A stretch of DNA of 64,000 nucleotides from Diploptera punctata (Eukaryota > Arthropoda > Insecta > Blattodea > Blaberidae). The notes under the pieces are model-generated. The model saw nothing but the letters and a program-made list of their open reading frames with translations, ran no database searches and had not been told where the DNA came from. This document shows positions 10,001 through 17,346 of the stretch, piece after piece (position 1 is the stretch's first letter; every line of letters starts with the position of its first letter). The DNA is taken from contig JASPKZ010008349.1 of NCBI GenBank assembly GCA_030220185.1, positions 372,001-436,000 on the forward strand, read 5' to 3'. The translations under genes and the position numbers were made by a program.

Positions 10001-10085
10001 TGAATGTGTCGCATACACTGTTCCTCTAATCAGAGAGATGCATTCTCGCATCTTGCAACCTACCTCTTTCTCCCCTACCCAGTAG
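1007..10085 (+). CDS. Nipsnap: NipSnap family mitochondrial protein, five coding exons
   Basis: Joining 1007-1053, 1255-1437, 4636-4774, 5015-5282 and 9937-10085 gives an open frame of 786 nt (261 residues plus TAG). All four introns have GT-AG ends and matching phases. The protein reads as a NipSnap homologue along its length: basic N-terminus without acidic residues (residues 1-25, likely mitochondrial presequence, RNFYST near the expected cleavage site), [20 protein letters not shown] (29-48), [20 protein letters not shown], then the conserved [20 protein letters not shown] (157-176), and a C-terminus ending SFSPTQ. NipSnap proteins carry two ferredoxin-like NIPSNAP domains, reside in mitochondria and in vertebrates recruit autophagy receptors to damaged mitochondria. 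The length is close to the roughly 280 residues of vertebrate homologues. The start is the only upstream in-frame ATG before a stop at 944-946. The weakest point is the exon 1 donor (GTGTGT). Introns 2 and 4 are filled with transposons but the exons are intact, so the gene is probably functional. Confidence 0.92.
1255..1437 (+). CDS. Nipsnap: Nipsnap coding exon 2
   Basis: Follows the acceptor TATATAGCAG and ends at TA|GTAAGT. Encodes the end of the presequence, then [20 protein letters not shown] and the start of the first NIPSNAP domain (YELQTHNV). The split codon TA|T joins to exon 3 as tyrosine, which fixes the exon 3 start. Confidence 0.9.
1453..1975 (+). mobile_element. Internally deleted mariner transposon
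   Basis: Lies in Nipsnap intron 2. It has mariner-like ends (left ACTCATAAGTAATG, right ATTACTTGGGATATT, imperfectly inverted) and a remnant of the transposase C-terminus at 1637-1960: [16 protein letters not shown] (after the second catalytic Asp), FFASKSRDW and [13 protein letters not shown]. The first two thirds of the gene are missing, so it is dead. Same family as 48268-49290. Confidence 0.7.
2192..2444. mobile_element. MITE with 33-bp TIRs and TA duplication
   Basis: A 253-bp element in Nipsnap intron 2. The terminal inverted repeats start TATCTACATCAGTTAGG and run about 33 bp almost without mismatch. A TA dinucleotide flanks both ends (2190-2191, 2445-2446), as for Tc1/mariner-type MITEs. 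No ORF. Confidence 0.75.
2756..2990 (+). pseudogene. Mariner-like transposase N-terminal fragment
   Basis: Residues [20 protein letters not shown] followed by [20 protein letters not shown] resemble the first helix-turn-helix of mariner transposases. The rest of the gene is absent; a tRNA-like array follows directly. Confidence 0.5.
3018..3089 (-). repeat. tRNA-like module, anticodon-loop CTAGAAA
   Basis: Read on the - strand it folds as a full 72-nt cloverleaf: acceptor GCCCAGA/TCTGAGC, D-arm with box-A-like TGGCTCATTCGG, anticodon stem TTGGC/GCCAA, T-stem CTGGG/CCCAG with box-B-like GGTTTGAGTCC. The anticodon position would be AGA (Ser), but the short variable loop does not fit a serine tRNA. 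I call it a mobile tRNA-like unit, not a tRNA gene. Confidence 0.6.
3480..3693 (+). mobile_element. SINE-A, head missing
   Basis: Body and TTTA-repeat tail of the SINE family that is complete at 18003-18293 and 48461-48753. Inserted in a tRNA-like array with a duplication of AATAAAGAARCCG on both sides. Confidence 0.7.
3803..3874 (+). repeat. tRNA-like module (+ copy)
   Basis: Inverted partner of 3018-3089, 72 nt, with cloverleaf pairing largely kept and the AGA triplet preserved in the anticodon loop. Confidence 0.55.
4195..4267 (-). repeat. tRNA-like module in left palindrome arm
   Basis: On - the acceptor GCTCAGG pairs with TCTGAGC. D-arm GCTC...GAGA, anticodon loop CTAGAAA on a stem with one A-A mismatch, T-stem CGGG/CCCG with GGTTCAAGTCC. 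73 nt. Confidence 0.6.
4432..4504 (+). repeat. tRNA-like module in right palindrome arm
   Basis: Mirror copy of 4195-4267, differing at about two positions. Good internal pol III box A and box B candidates. Confidence 0.6.
4636..4774 (+). CDS. Nipsnap: Nipsnap coding exon 3
   Basis: Acceptor TTGTACACAG, donor CCA|GTGAGT, phase 0 at its end. Encodes [20 protein letters not shown] and [16 protein letters not shown], the end of the first NIPSNAP domain. It lies about 107 bp after the tRNA-like palindrome at 4171-4528. Confidence 0.93.
5015..5282 (+). CDS. Nipsnap: Nipsnap coding exon 4
   Basis: Acceptor ATATTTTTCAG, donor T|GTAAGG. Encodes the most conserved part, residues 124-212: [51 protein letters not shown] and [17 protein letters not shown], the second NIPSNAP domain. 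The tandem SINE-tail array begins 58 bp after it. Confidence 0.96.
5341..6117 (-). repeat. Tandem array of SINE-B tail, about 179-bp period
   Basis: Four head-to-tail copies of the 3' part of SINE-B start at 5341, 5520, 5699 and 5877 (ACCAGCCGGCTG recurs at 5351, 5530, 5709, 5887). The first three are nearly identical; the fourth is diverged and runs on toward the SINE head. It lies in Nipsnap intron 4, starting 58 bp after exon 4. Confidence 0.85.
6118..6680 (+). mobile_element. 5'-truncated LINE (CR1/Jockey-like)
   Basis: A broken C-terminal frame with [20 protein letters not shown] (the preceding Trp is now a stop) is followed by an AT-rich 3' UTR. It ends in a short AAATAAAT tail after a CACTCACCAGG-like 3' motif related to that of the LINE at 22760-27113. 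A second copy in opposite orientation is at 63652-64000. Confidence 0.65.
6681..6891 (-). mobile_element. SINE-B head fragments
   Basis: Two partial SINE-B pieces on -: the tRNA-like head separated from 5877-6117 by the LINE insertion (6681-6750), and a second piece (6751-6891) with the AATGCTGGGTGG body and CCATGGGGACTCGA head. Confidence 0.6.
6907..7219 (-). mobile_element. SINE-A, nearly complete
   Basis: Flanked by 15-bp duplications AAATCACTTGAATGT (6892-6906) and AAATCACTTGACTGT (7220-7234). Contains the family body and part of the tRNA-like head (ACTTGAACCCTCGATCC). A 26-nt internal segment (CCAGAACAAGC...) is duplicated. Confidence 0.75.
7350..7735 (+). mobile_element. SINE-L
   Basis: Starts with a box-B-like stretch (GGTTGCAGGTTCAAACCC), followed by a GGACGGAAAAATCC motif and a body that recurs at 46090-46320 (TTTCCTAGATGTCAGTATGA to GGGGGAGAGYGCC). 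Confidence 0.55.
7884..8154. mobile_element. PLE foldback, 227-bp loopless palindrome
   Basis: TSD TACAGAGAAGTA at 7872-7883 and 8155-8166. 7929-8155 is one almost perfect palindrome centred at 8042. Each arm carries a degenerate hammerhead-like motif (about 7993-8029 on -, 8055-8091 on +): CUGACGA or CUGACAA core and ACUGCAGU stem III, but GAUA instead of GAAA, so probably inactive. The one-sided end (ACATTATGAGGTTC) is at the left. Confidence 0.75.
9036..9517. mobile_element. PLE foldback (14.6-kb type) carrying a SINE-B
   Basis: Inserted in SINE-D with an AAAATTYCTAT duplication (9025-9035, 9518-9528). A small hairpin (ATTAATGAGTCATTTTTA arms, 9037-9118) with the ATGAGGTAAG motif, and the one-sided end AACCTCATAATGTTATTTCC at 9481-9500. 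No ribozyme core remains. SINE-B 9121-9465 is inside. Confidence 0.7.
9121..9465 (+). mobile_element. SINE-B, full length
   Basis: The head resembles a class II (Leu/Ser-type) tRNA: GCCAAGCGGTTAAGG box A and GGTTCGAGTC box B. The body follows (TCTCATGGTATTTTG, CCCACCCAGCATCGTGAGG) and the end reads GACCCTCAATCGG. TSD AATTTACGAATT / AATTTACGATTT. Confidence 0.8.
9626..9735. mobile_element. PLE-i end fragment
   Basis: Resembles the left end of the PLE at 49325-49500 (CTGATATATCA, CCTCAACTAAAATG). No ORF or ribozyme core is left. Confidence 0.45.
9789..9907. mobile_element. Small PLE-p foldback beside Nipsnap exon 5
   Basis: Duplication TGTAATTTA at 9780-9788 and 9908-9916. About 32-bp inverted arms (ATTATTTTTGGTCTGGA) with GAGGTAAG at the start of the right arm, and a one-sided end with AACCTCAAAATATAACTTCC. 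Its right border is about 29 bp from the exon 5 acceptor. Confidence 0.65.
9937..10085 (+). CDS. Nipsnap: Nipsnap coding exon 5 and stop
   Basis: Follows the acceptor GATTTGCAG. Completes a Cys codon split with exon 4, then encodes [38 protein letters not shown] and [10 protein letters not shown], then TAG at 10083-10085. A PLE foldback ends at 9907, only about 29 bp upstream of this exon. Confidence 0.95.
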
Positions 10086-10443
10086 ACCACCCTATTCTAT
10101 CTTGTCTACTTAGTTTATTCGGTTATAATTTCTAATCTGTCTGCATCAGATTCCTTCACTATTTTTTTATATTCAAATTTATTGGGTAATAGAAGCAATG
10201 AATTCAATGGTTTAGTTGGATCCAAGAACATGTAATGTTTTACCAGATATATGAAGTATATGCCAGTATTGCACTGTACTGCATAATTCATCATCATCAT
10301 AGTACATTCACGAATTTAGGCAATTGAAAAGGAAAAAGCAATATTCAAATTATGTCATTTTTTATTCTGCCACCTTTTAATTTCAACTGTAACCATGGCA
10401 ATTACATTAACAGTTTTCAGCCTTCAAGTATCATCATAATTTA

Positions 10444-11497
10444 AGATTTAAATAAAAATTCTTTATACCTCAGCTCATATCCAGTTTCGAAACTAGGTGG
10501 TTTCATCTTCAGTAATATTTCGACCGATGTTGTCTTTAGGAAAACTGCTTCTTATTCCATCTATTGGTGGACTGATGAACCTCCGAATCAAATCAAATTC
10601 CCCAGAAATTTCAAAATTCATAAGTTTTTCTTTGTTGTTTTTTTAATGTTGATTTTTTCCCAAATCATGAGCTATTTTAGTTTTTCTTGTAGTTTGGGAA
10701 AAAACAAGAAAGAAAAACATAAATTTTGAAATTCCCAGAGAATTTGGTTTGGAGCTTCATCGATCCACCAACAGATGGAGTAAGAAGCAGTTCTCCTGAA
10801 CGACATAACATGAGTCGAGATATTATTGAAGGTGAAACGGGTGAGGTACGTTATTTGCCGGTCACAATTCTACACTTACATTCTTATGCCACTGATGCAC
10901 TAAACACTTGTAAACACTTTTGTACTGTTTTAAACATTTTGCAATGATCTTCAAGCTTTCTTTACAATATTTTATATTTATATATTTACATAAAACATGA
11001 TCGTGGATACATTACTTACTTGCTACTTTCCCATATTGTTCCAACGTTGCCACCATTTGAAAATAATTTCAAACCATATTTAGTGTTAGTGTACATAAAA
11101 TTAGTTTATAGTTTATTAAATAATACGCATGTAAATTGTTTTGTTAGGTTAGGAAATGGGAAGTTGGTTTACGTCCATTTTTTTAGCATTTGTGAATAAT
11201 ATGCATGTAAATTGTTTTCTTTGATTAAGAAATGGCAAGTTAGTTTACGTTCATTTTTTTTAGGATTTGGGAAGTTATTCCCAAAGTTGGTAACACCGAC
11301 TGCAGACCATCTACCGGAGGCTACATTAACCATTACAGCAACTTGCGCACTGCGATTCTGTGAACTTAGAAGAATTCGTGTCCACCATATAACCGACTTT
11401 TTCTGGTGAAACTCCCTAGGTTTTAAAACCAGTTTAATTAGAAGACTGGATATGAGGTGAGGTATAAAGAATTTTAATTTAAATCTTAAATTAAACC
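10444..11497 (+). mobile_element. PLE-b1 with inverted 3' parts
   Basis: TSD TCATCATAATTTA at 10431-10443 and 11498-11510. The left part is antisense and the right part sense for the C-terminal ORF tail (KFPENLVWSFIDPPTDGVRS at 10729-10788). The hammerhead-like motif on - at 10479-10512 has CUGAAGA, stem II and GAAA but stem III is deleted. The right copy is split by the insertion 10839-11404. The end has GAGGTGAGG and AACCTCAT. Confidence 0.75.
10839..11404. mobile_element. Unclassified 566-bp insertion in PLE-b1
   Basis: The PLE sequence is interrupted between two copies of GGTGAAAC (10831-10838 and 11405-11412), which fits an 8-bp target duplication. No terminal inverted repeat is obvious. 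Inside are two direct copies of an about 70-bp unit (from ATGCATGTAAATTGTTTT at 11127 and 11202). Short open frames on both strands, not recognised. Confidence 0.5.
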
Positions 11498-11639
11498 TCA
11501 TCATAATTTAAATGTTTAGTTTAAATCATCATAATTATCAGTATTCTCAAGATGCTGTACTAATGTTGGAAATAAATATATCAATTATTTACTAACTTTT
11601 AACAATAAAAATTATACATGATTTTTTTAGTTAGATCAT

Positions 11640-11935
11640 CTTGAGTTTAATACCATAGCCTCATAAGACCTGGCCATCTTCAGAAGTCTGCCAGTCTTCT
11701 CTAATCAAAGTCACAGTTCTCCAGTTCTTAACCTTCCGTCGGGTGCAATATTCTGACATTCGAGTTCGGGCACAATGCCTGATCAGCACACGCTTAAAAA
11801 AAGTTTTTTATCAGGGATTTCCAAAGCATATAAAATATTCAAAATTTTCTGCTAGAAAACTTTTTTTGGACATAATATTGATTAAACAAATTTGTGACAA
11901 GCCTCCAAACAACATGATATAAAAGTAAGAACAAG
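11640..11935. other. No feature recognised
   Basis: Unique-looking sequence with a GC-richer patch (ACCTTCCGTCGGGTGC). No ORF or repeat end that I can support. Confidence 0.4.
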
Positions 11936-11939
11936 TTAG

Positions 11940-12049
11940 GTTCATAAGAATTAAATGAATCGTGATTTCTTCTTACCTCGTACTTCTATGTTTTTTTAAA
12001 CACAGCACTGCAGTATCGGCGACCATCGTCACCATCTTCAGCTGTTTTT
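11940..12049. mobile_element. PLE fragment (left arm of the 7.9-kb type)
   Basis: Same sequence as the left arm at 7929-8030 (AATGAATCGTGATTT, CACTGCAGTATCGGCGAC), cut off where the transposon 12050-12535 begins. Confidence 0.6.
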
Positions 12050-12535
12050 TTCTTCCAAACTACAAAAAATAGAAACACAATTCCAACATTCCTGGAAAGA
12101 GAAAAATTGAAGTTTCTATTATGGCTGCATTGGCACTGTTGCTTGTCATGTTGTTTATATTAAAATGGCGACACAATGGGACGTTGGATTGGAAGAGGAA
12201 GAGCAGGAGATCAACTTCATGGTGGCCTCCCAGGTCACCAGACCTAATCCTGTGTGATTTTTATCTGTGGGATTACATCAAATACCCTGTTTCTATCCCC
12301 CCCCCCATACCAATACTCTTGAAAATCTGTGACATCGAATTGTTTAAGCTGTGAATTTGATAACTAGAGACCAGCTGATTCATGTGTGGCAAGAAATGAA
12401 CCACCATTTGTATATTTGTTGTGTAACACATGGTGCTCATATTGAATGCAATAAAATTATGAAATTTGAACTTTTCTCTTTCCAGTAATGTTGGAATTGT
12501 GTTTATATTTTTTGTAGTTTGGAAGAAATAAATGT
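12050..12535 (+). mobile_element. Internally deleted DDE transposon, about 60-bp TIRs
   Basis: Inverted repeats of about 60 bp begin TTCTTCCAAACTACAAAAAA and match over nearly the whole length. Between them is the transposase C-terminus: SWWPPRSPDLILCDFYLWDY, then a frameshifted stretch reading LITRDQLIHVWQEMNHHLYI. The PPRSPDL...CDF motif is typical of Tc1/mariner-superfamily DDE_3 transposases. The N-terminal and first catalytic parts are missing. Confidence 0.7.
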
Positions 12536-12539
12536 TTGA

Positions 12540-12985
12540 AGTCTGTTCCTTCTTTCTGAATAGCCCTGTATGTATGTATATATATATATATGATAAATTA
12601 GCAAAAAACAATATAATTTGCAATGACGTCAGTGGATACTGGATCCAATTAAACCCTATAAATGAGTTGATTATCAATTTGAAGGGGGAATTTAAAACAA
12701 TTATTGGCCATGTGTATAGTCTTCTGAAAAGGCATATTTTCATCTTCATGTACAAATGTTCTTCCTTCTAAATCAGATACTTAAATATAAAAGTAAATAA
12801 ATCAAGTTTTGTATAATAACATCACTAAGCATGCACGTCTTATTTTTATGTTTATTTTACTTTTCTATCTCAGCTTAAGAACTTTTTATCTCAGTTCAAG
12901 AATTTATAAATAACATGTCACATTATGTAATGTACATTCATTGAAAACACATAAATCAGATATTAAATTACTCTATAAACTTCAT
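12540..12985. other. AT-rich stretch, no feature recognised
   Basis: A short TA microsatellite at 12573-12592; otherwise no supported feature. Confidence 0.4.
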
Positions 12986-12989
12986 TTTA

Positions 12990-13190
12990 TATCAACAATT
13001 TTTTTTCAGAGTGTAAAAATTGTGAGTATAGGTTTTTTTCTTTTTGGAAATGTAGTAAAGCCTTAATTAAGTCCCATGTTGTAGATTTGCACCATATAAA
13101 AGAACTTCAAGCCTGAATAAAAGTCCTTTAAACAAAATTTGTTAGGCCTTTCACATTCAGCTTTGAACTGCTAATATTCTCAGCTGTTTA
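12990..13190 (+). mobile_element. SINE-E tail fragment
   Basis: CAGAGTGTAAAAATTGTGAG and the following segment resemble the SINE body at 52970-53010 and a diverged copy at 39480-39640. Head absent. Confidence 0.4.
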
Positions 13191-13334
13191 ACCCTCTGCA
13201 TGCTACTGGTAAAACTCTTGTGTCAGAGATTTAAATCGCATCTGCCAATGTGATCGGCTTTGCAAGTAGTTTGAGTATATTATCTCGCAGGTAATGGACA
13301 GAAGCATCAGAGCCGATCTAATCGTCTCATGACA

Positions 13335-13760
13335 CCTAAAAGGTTAAGAGCATCATTAAATGAAAGTACTATCTATTATACCTACTACTACTACCTGTAT
13401 CTATTGAGATAAATTCACTGAATTAAAATATATTTAGCATTTCAAGGAAAACAGCAGATGTAAATTTTGAAGCAACCAGGGGAAAAAATGGGGGGAAATA
13501 ATTAGAAATAGAAGTCAAACACAAAATCTGCAAGAAGCAGTAACCAAATTCAAACTGATGACAGTACATTACTGCCTAGATCACCATTTACACAGTGTCA
13601 GTACAAACAGATGTGTACTCTACAACAAAGAAGATAACATTGTAGATATAGTCAACATTAGAATACAAATATGAATTGGAAACTTTATACCATATCTCAT
13701 TCAAAACCTCTACATTTTCAACTAAACTTTGACTCAGGATCATATTTTATGAAGTGAAAT
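13335..13760. other. No feature recognised
   Basis: AT-rich sequence with a short ACT/CTA triplet run near 13385. Nothing supported. Confidence 0.4.
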
Positions 13761-13778
13761 GTAAAGATTCCTTTTCTT

Positions 13779-13916
13779 TTTATAAATTGAGTCGTTAAAT
13801 ATTTTTTCATGATACCGGTTTCAAAGGCTTTTGCCTTCATCTTCAATCAAACTCCGACTCAATTTATAAATTGTAAATTACCTCATAATGTTACTTCCCA
13901 CTGTAATTTTGATTAA
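13779..13916 (-). mobile_element. PLE remnant with degenerate hammerhead
   Basis: TSD ATTCCTTTTCTT at 13767-13778 and 13917-13928. 16-bp inverted arms (TTTATAAATTGAGTCG). On -, 13813-13847 reads UUGAAGA, stem GAAGGC-AAAA-GCCUUU, GAAA, CCGGU, A. Core C3 is U, so probably inactive. The end is CCTCATAATGTTACTTCCC. Confidence 0.65.
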
Positions 13917-14339
13917 ATTCCTTTTCTTATTTGTATTCTATGATATTCATCTCATAATGACACTTGCCACAAATTTTTATAAGTTTTCATCATTGACCAG
14001 TAGTAGAACCACAATGCACAATGTGCTGCTAGTCTATCAAGTCTGCACTGAGAAGCCAAGAGAAGATGGAACTACCATCAATCTCTGCCATTGGATAAAT
14101 AAATAAACTGATTAATTAAAACAATTGTCTTAAATATGATATCACCTTGTAATCTGTTGTTTCTTAAGAAAATGTTTCAGAAGGGATATGAATCGGATAC
14201 AAGCTGAAGGAAACCCTTCTGAAATGTGTTTTGAAGAAACAACAAATTGTGAGGTGTTAATATCTGATTCTAAAAGATTACCTTTTGCATCCATAAAAAG
14301 AATAATTAAAAACAAATATAAAATCAAACAAAACTAAGA

Positions 14340-14860
14340 CCTATGTAATAAAGCCAAAGACAAAAAATGGAATATTTTAGTAAAGAAGCCAAATATTATT
14401 CCAGAAATTCCACGTAAAACTACAGTAGCAAAATTTAGACTGCTTACAAAACATGACTATTTGGCCAAACATTTATATAAAATAGAAATGTACACAAATC
14501 CAAATTGTCCTCTATGCAACAAAGACGAAGAAATGATTGAAGAACACCTACAAACCTGTGAAGTATTTCAAAGTTAAAATTGGGAAACACATTATGAGGT
14601 TCTTAATTAACAAATTAATGAGTCATTTTAACATCTTACCTCATATTTCATGTTTTTCAAACACGGTAACTATAGTTTTCAAATACCGTGTTTGAAAAAC
14701 ATGAAATATGAGGTAAGATGTTAAAATGACTCATTAATTTATTAATCTGTGAAGTATTACCTGTTGGATCCACCATAGAGAAATATTGGAGAGCAAGAAT
14801 GCTAATGGCCTCGTTGCCAAGGCCCAGCATTTGAAAACAACAACATATCTGATTCTTCAG
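14340..14860 (+). pseudogene. LINE C-terminal zinc-knuckle fragment
   Basis: Frame VAKFRLLTKHDYLAKHLYKI, then CPLCNKDEEMIEEHLQTCEV, continued after the PLE insertion by KYWRARMLMASLPRPSI-like residues. The CxxC...HxxxxC cluster is the zinc-binding tail of a non-LTR retrotransposon polyprotein. A related piece is at 38985-39190. Confidence 0.6.
14568..14746. mobile_element. PLE foldback, 12-bp TSD
   Basis: TSD CTGTGAAGTATT at 14556-14567 and 14747-14758 inside the LINE fragment, an unambiguous insertion. Hairpin arms ATTAATGAGTCATTTTAACA to TTTCATGTTTTTCAAACACG with ATGAGGTAAG. One-sided end CACATTATGAGGTTC at the left. The ribozyme core is deleted. Confidence 0.8.
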
Positions 14861-15085
14861 TGATTATTAAACCTTTACTTCCTAAAAATATTAATCCTAA
14901 AGATAATTTAAAGATAATAGTTAAAAAGTCTCTCTCAAGCTATATGTATTCATTTATCATGATATAAATTCATTTATTAAACAAAATCTAAAAATATTTC
15001 TTATTATGTGCTTCAAGAGGTGAAGAAAATGCTAATCGAGGGGATGAGACTTTCATCTATGCAATTAAATGTAACAAACCAGAGT

Positions 15086-15135
15086 AGAAATTAATTATGG
15101 AAAATAACATTATGAGGTTTTCAAGTTTATTAATT
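15086..15135 (-). mobile_element. Solo PLE 3' end, 50 bp
   Basis: Only the one-sided terminal segment (on -: AACCTCATAATGTTATTTTC) plus about 30 nt, flanked by AAACCAGAGT at 15076-15085 and 15136-15145. It looks like an extremely 5'-truncated retrotransposition product. Confidence 0.55.
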
Positions 15136-15145
15136 AAACCAGAGT

Positions 15146-15868
15146 TTGATTATTTTTAACTGATTCAAAAGATGCAACTTCTCAAATACTAGGAAGTGAT
15201 TTTTAAAAAATGGGAATTGGCCTATTTTCTACTTAATTATTCAGTTTTGATGCTAAGTTTTAAGAAAAGTTTACTTAATATTTAGAGGGAAGAACATTAA
15301 TTGTAATAAAGGAACGTACAGAACAAATTTTATATATTTTTTCCATAAGGTGAGGTGTAAAAAAAATTCTGATTCAGGTAGATAATACTGAATAAAAAAT
15401 TATAAGACTCAAATGAAGCTGTCACTAAAATGTTACATACATACATCACAAAAACATATTCATTTGACTGCAGAAACAAAGTCTTAATCACGATCACAAT
15501 TTTTTTATAGAAGTACAAAAACTGAAAATCATGGCTGTTAATTAAAGAAATAGTTTTAACCATGATCATTGCAGTTTTCTTTAATTCTTATGGAAACAAT
15601 AAAAAATATAAAACTATACTTGTGGTTCAGATTTTGTTTCTCCATTCAACTGATTATTTTTAAATAAAAATATTATAGGATTTGTTTCCTTGTGAAATAC
15701 TGGTAGATTCTTATGTAATTAAAGGGTTAAGAGGGAAGCAAAATATACCATTATTAATCTCCTTACCAAAACAAATAAAAAGGCACACCTTAACCACTGT
15801 TCTTGTGAAAACAGCTGAGTAGCTACTTGATCGATACTTTTAAAATTCATGACGAAGCACCGTTGAGC
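15146..15868. other. AT-rich stretch, no feature recognised
   Basis: No supported ORF, repeat end or RNA gene. Confidence 0.4.
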
Positions 15869-15935
15869 TCACTATGTACTTAAGGTAGAATATTTTTTAT
15901 CACTCACCTCATATTGTTCTTCTTATTTGATTATA

Positions 15936-15972
15936 AACTAGTTTCGGAACATAGTTTCTGTTCCATCCTCAG
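15936..15972 (-). ncRNA. Hammerhead-ribozyme-like motif, PLE-c1 left arm
   Basis: On -: CUGAGGA, U, stem II GGAAC/GUUCC with a 9-nt loop, GAAA, self-complementary stem III ACUAGU, then U at the cleavage position. Flanks AUA and UAU can form stem I. Antisense to the ORF copy in this arm. Confidence 0.6.
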
Positions 15973-16348
15973 TATCGTCACGACCGTTGTTCTGTCGTCT
16001 TGAAGAGCTGTCCTTCTCTCCTTCCATTGGCTGACTGAAAAACCTCGAAACCAGGTCATTCTCACCGGGAAATTCAAAGTTCATTAATTTCTTCTTTTCG
16101 CTCTTTTGAATGACCATGCATGGTCTGAAAAACATCTTATCGAGAAAGAAGCTAAATTATTAAAACAAATAGAAAAACCAAAAGAACTTACTGTTTGGGA
16201 AAAGATCTACATTCAAAAGAGCGAAAAGAAGAAATTAATGAACTTTGAATTTCCCGGTGAGAATGACCTGGTTTCGAAGTTTTTCAGTTAGCCAATGGAA
16301 GGAGAGAAGGACAGCTCTTCAAGAGATAGAACAACGGTCGTGACGATA

Positions 16349-16385
16349 CTGAGGATGGAACAGAAACTATGTTCCGAAACTAGTT
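16349..16385 (+). ncRNA. Hammerhead-ribozyme-like motif, PLE-c1 right arm
   Basis: Same core as 15936-15972, sense strand. Stem I can extend as AUA/UAU, a 2x2 internal loop, then GA/UC. The core lies in the last ORF codons (ACT GAG GAT GGA ACA). Confidence 0.65.
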
Positions 16386-16489
16386 TATAATCAAATAAGA
16401 AGAACAATATGAGGTGAGTGATAAAAAATATTCTACCTTAATGAATATACCTCATAGTTAGAATTCCTAAAATAAGTAGTCACTATGTA

Positions 16490-16680
16490 AAGTAAAGTGA
16501 TCCCACAACAGGCCCGGAGGCCCTTGGGGTAGTAGGAGGTTAAGGCTCCCACATTTTCTAGACAATCGGCACTTTATGTCAGCCCTGCGTGACGGCCGCC
16601 TTTACCCACAGAACAAGCATCTGGTACTTATTTCCGTTAGAGGCTGAGTTGACCCCAGGGCCATAGTGCCGCCAGAGGGT
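16490..16680 (-). mobile_element. SINE-A, head missing
   Basis: Tail AGTAAAGTGATCCCACAAC to GCCGCCAGAGGG, over 90 percent like 6907-7219 by eye. Sits directly against the right TSD of PLE-c1. Confidence 0.75.
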
Positions 16681-16800
16681 TACTATTTACAATATAAAAA
16701 TAAAATACCTGATATCTCAGTCTTCCTCAACTTTGGATTTGGGGTGTGGAGTACTTTTGAAGCATATGTTTAATCTTCAGCTTGTAACTTGGTACTGGTT

Positions 16801-17334
16801 AAGTTATGTAGGTAGGAAATAACACTATGAGGTTTATTTTAATATTGTTTAGTTGTTTCTTCACTCACCTCATACTTCTTAACTCCCAAGCAGACTCGAG
16901 TTTCTTCTTTTATTTGTGACATTCTCAGTGCTGTATTATGTTCACAACTGATGTCCAACGGCCTCCTCTCCTGCAGACTGACCTCTGCGCCATCTGATGG
17001 CTGACCAACAAACTTCCAAATCAATCCCCTCTCCTTATCACCGGGTATTTCAAAATTTATAGTTGTGTTTTTATTCTTGCATATGTAATTTTTTTCTCAA
17101 ATTATGAGTTCCTTCGGTTTTTCCAATTGTTTAAGTAATTTTGTTTTGGTTTTTATTCTATGTTTTTCTGACCAGGCATGTGCAGCTATTGCAGATTTTT
17201 CTGTTTCTCCATTTTTAACATTTCTGAGTTTTGAATGTAATACAGCATTGAGAATGTCACAAATGAAGTGAAGAAACTCGAGTCTGCTTGGGAGTTAAGA
17301 AGTATGAGGTGAGTCAAGAAACAACTAAACAATA
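16801..17334 (-). mobile_element. PLE-k1 nested in PLE-g
   Basis: TSD TTGGTACTGGTT / TTGGTACTAGTT (16789-16800, 17335-17346). ORF tail on -: LLKQLEKPKEL, NTTINFEIPGDKERGLIWKF, VGQPSDGAEVSLQERRPLDI. Both ends have the arm CTCCCAAGCAGACTCGAG. Near the end, CUGAGAA, stem UCAC/GUGA, GAAA, CUCGAG, UC is a hammerhead-like core with G8 changed to A. One-sided end AGGAAATAACACTATGAGGTT at left. Confidence 0.75.
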
Positions 17335-17346
17335 TTGGTACTAGTT

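Larger units (their letters stand above)
15879..16479 (+). mobile_element. PLE-c1, long inverted arms with two hammerhead motifs
   Basis: TSD TCACTATGTA at 15869-15878 and 16480-16489. Arms of about 225 bp (15885-16109, 16204-16430) flank a 94-bp centre. ORF tail on +: KEAKLLKQIEKPKELTVWEK, then IYIQKSEKKKLMNFEFPGEN; one in-frame stop at 16289. Each arm has an intact hammerhead-like core and AATATGAGGTGAGTG. One-sided end at the right (ACCTCATAGTTAGAATTCC). Confidence 0.85.

Noticed and set aside
11169..11504. 111-codon open frame on - and overlapping 65-codon frame on +
   Set aside because: Crosses the border of the 566-bp insertion and the PLE arm, so the frame is a chance fusion. No recognisable domain.
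12273..12755. 160-codon open frame on -
   Set aside because: Runs antisense through the transposon's transposase remnant and TIR and into AT-rich flank; low-complexity hydrophobic composition.
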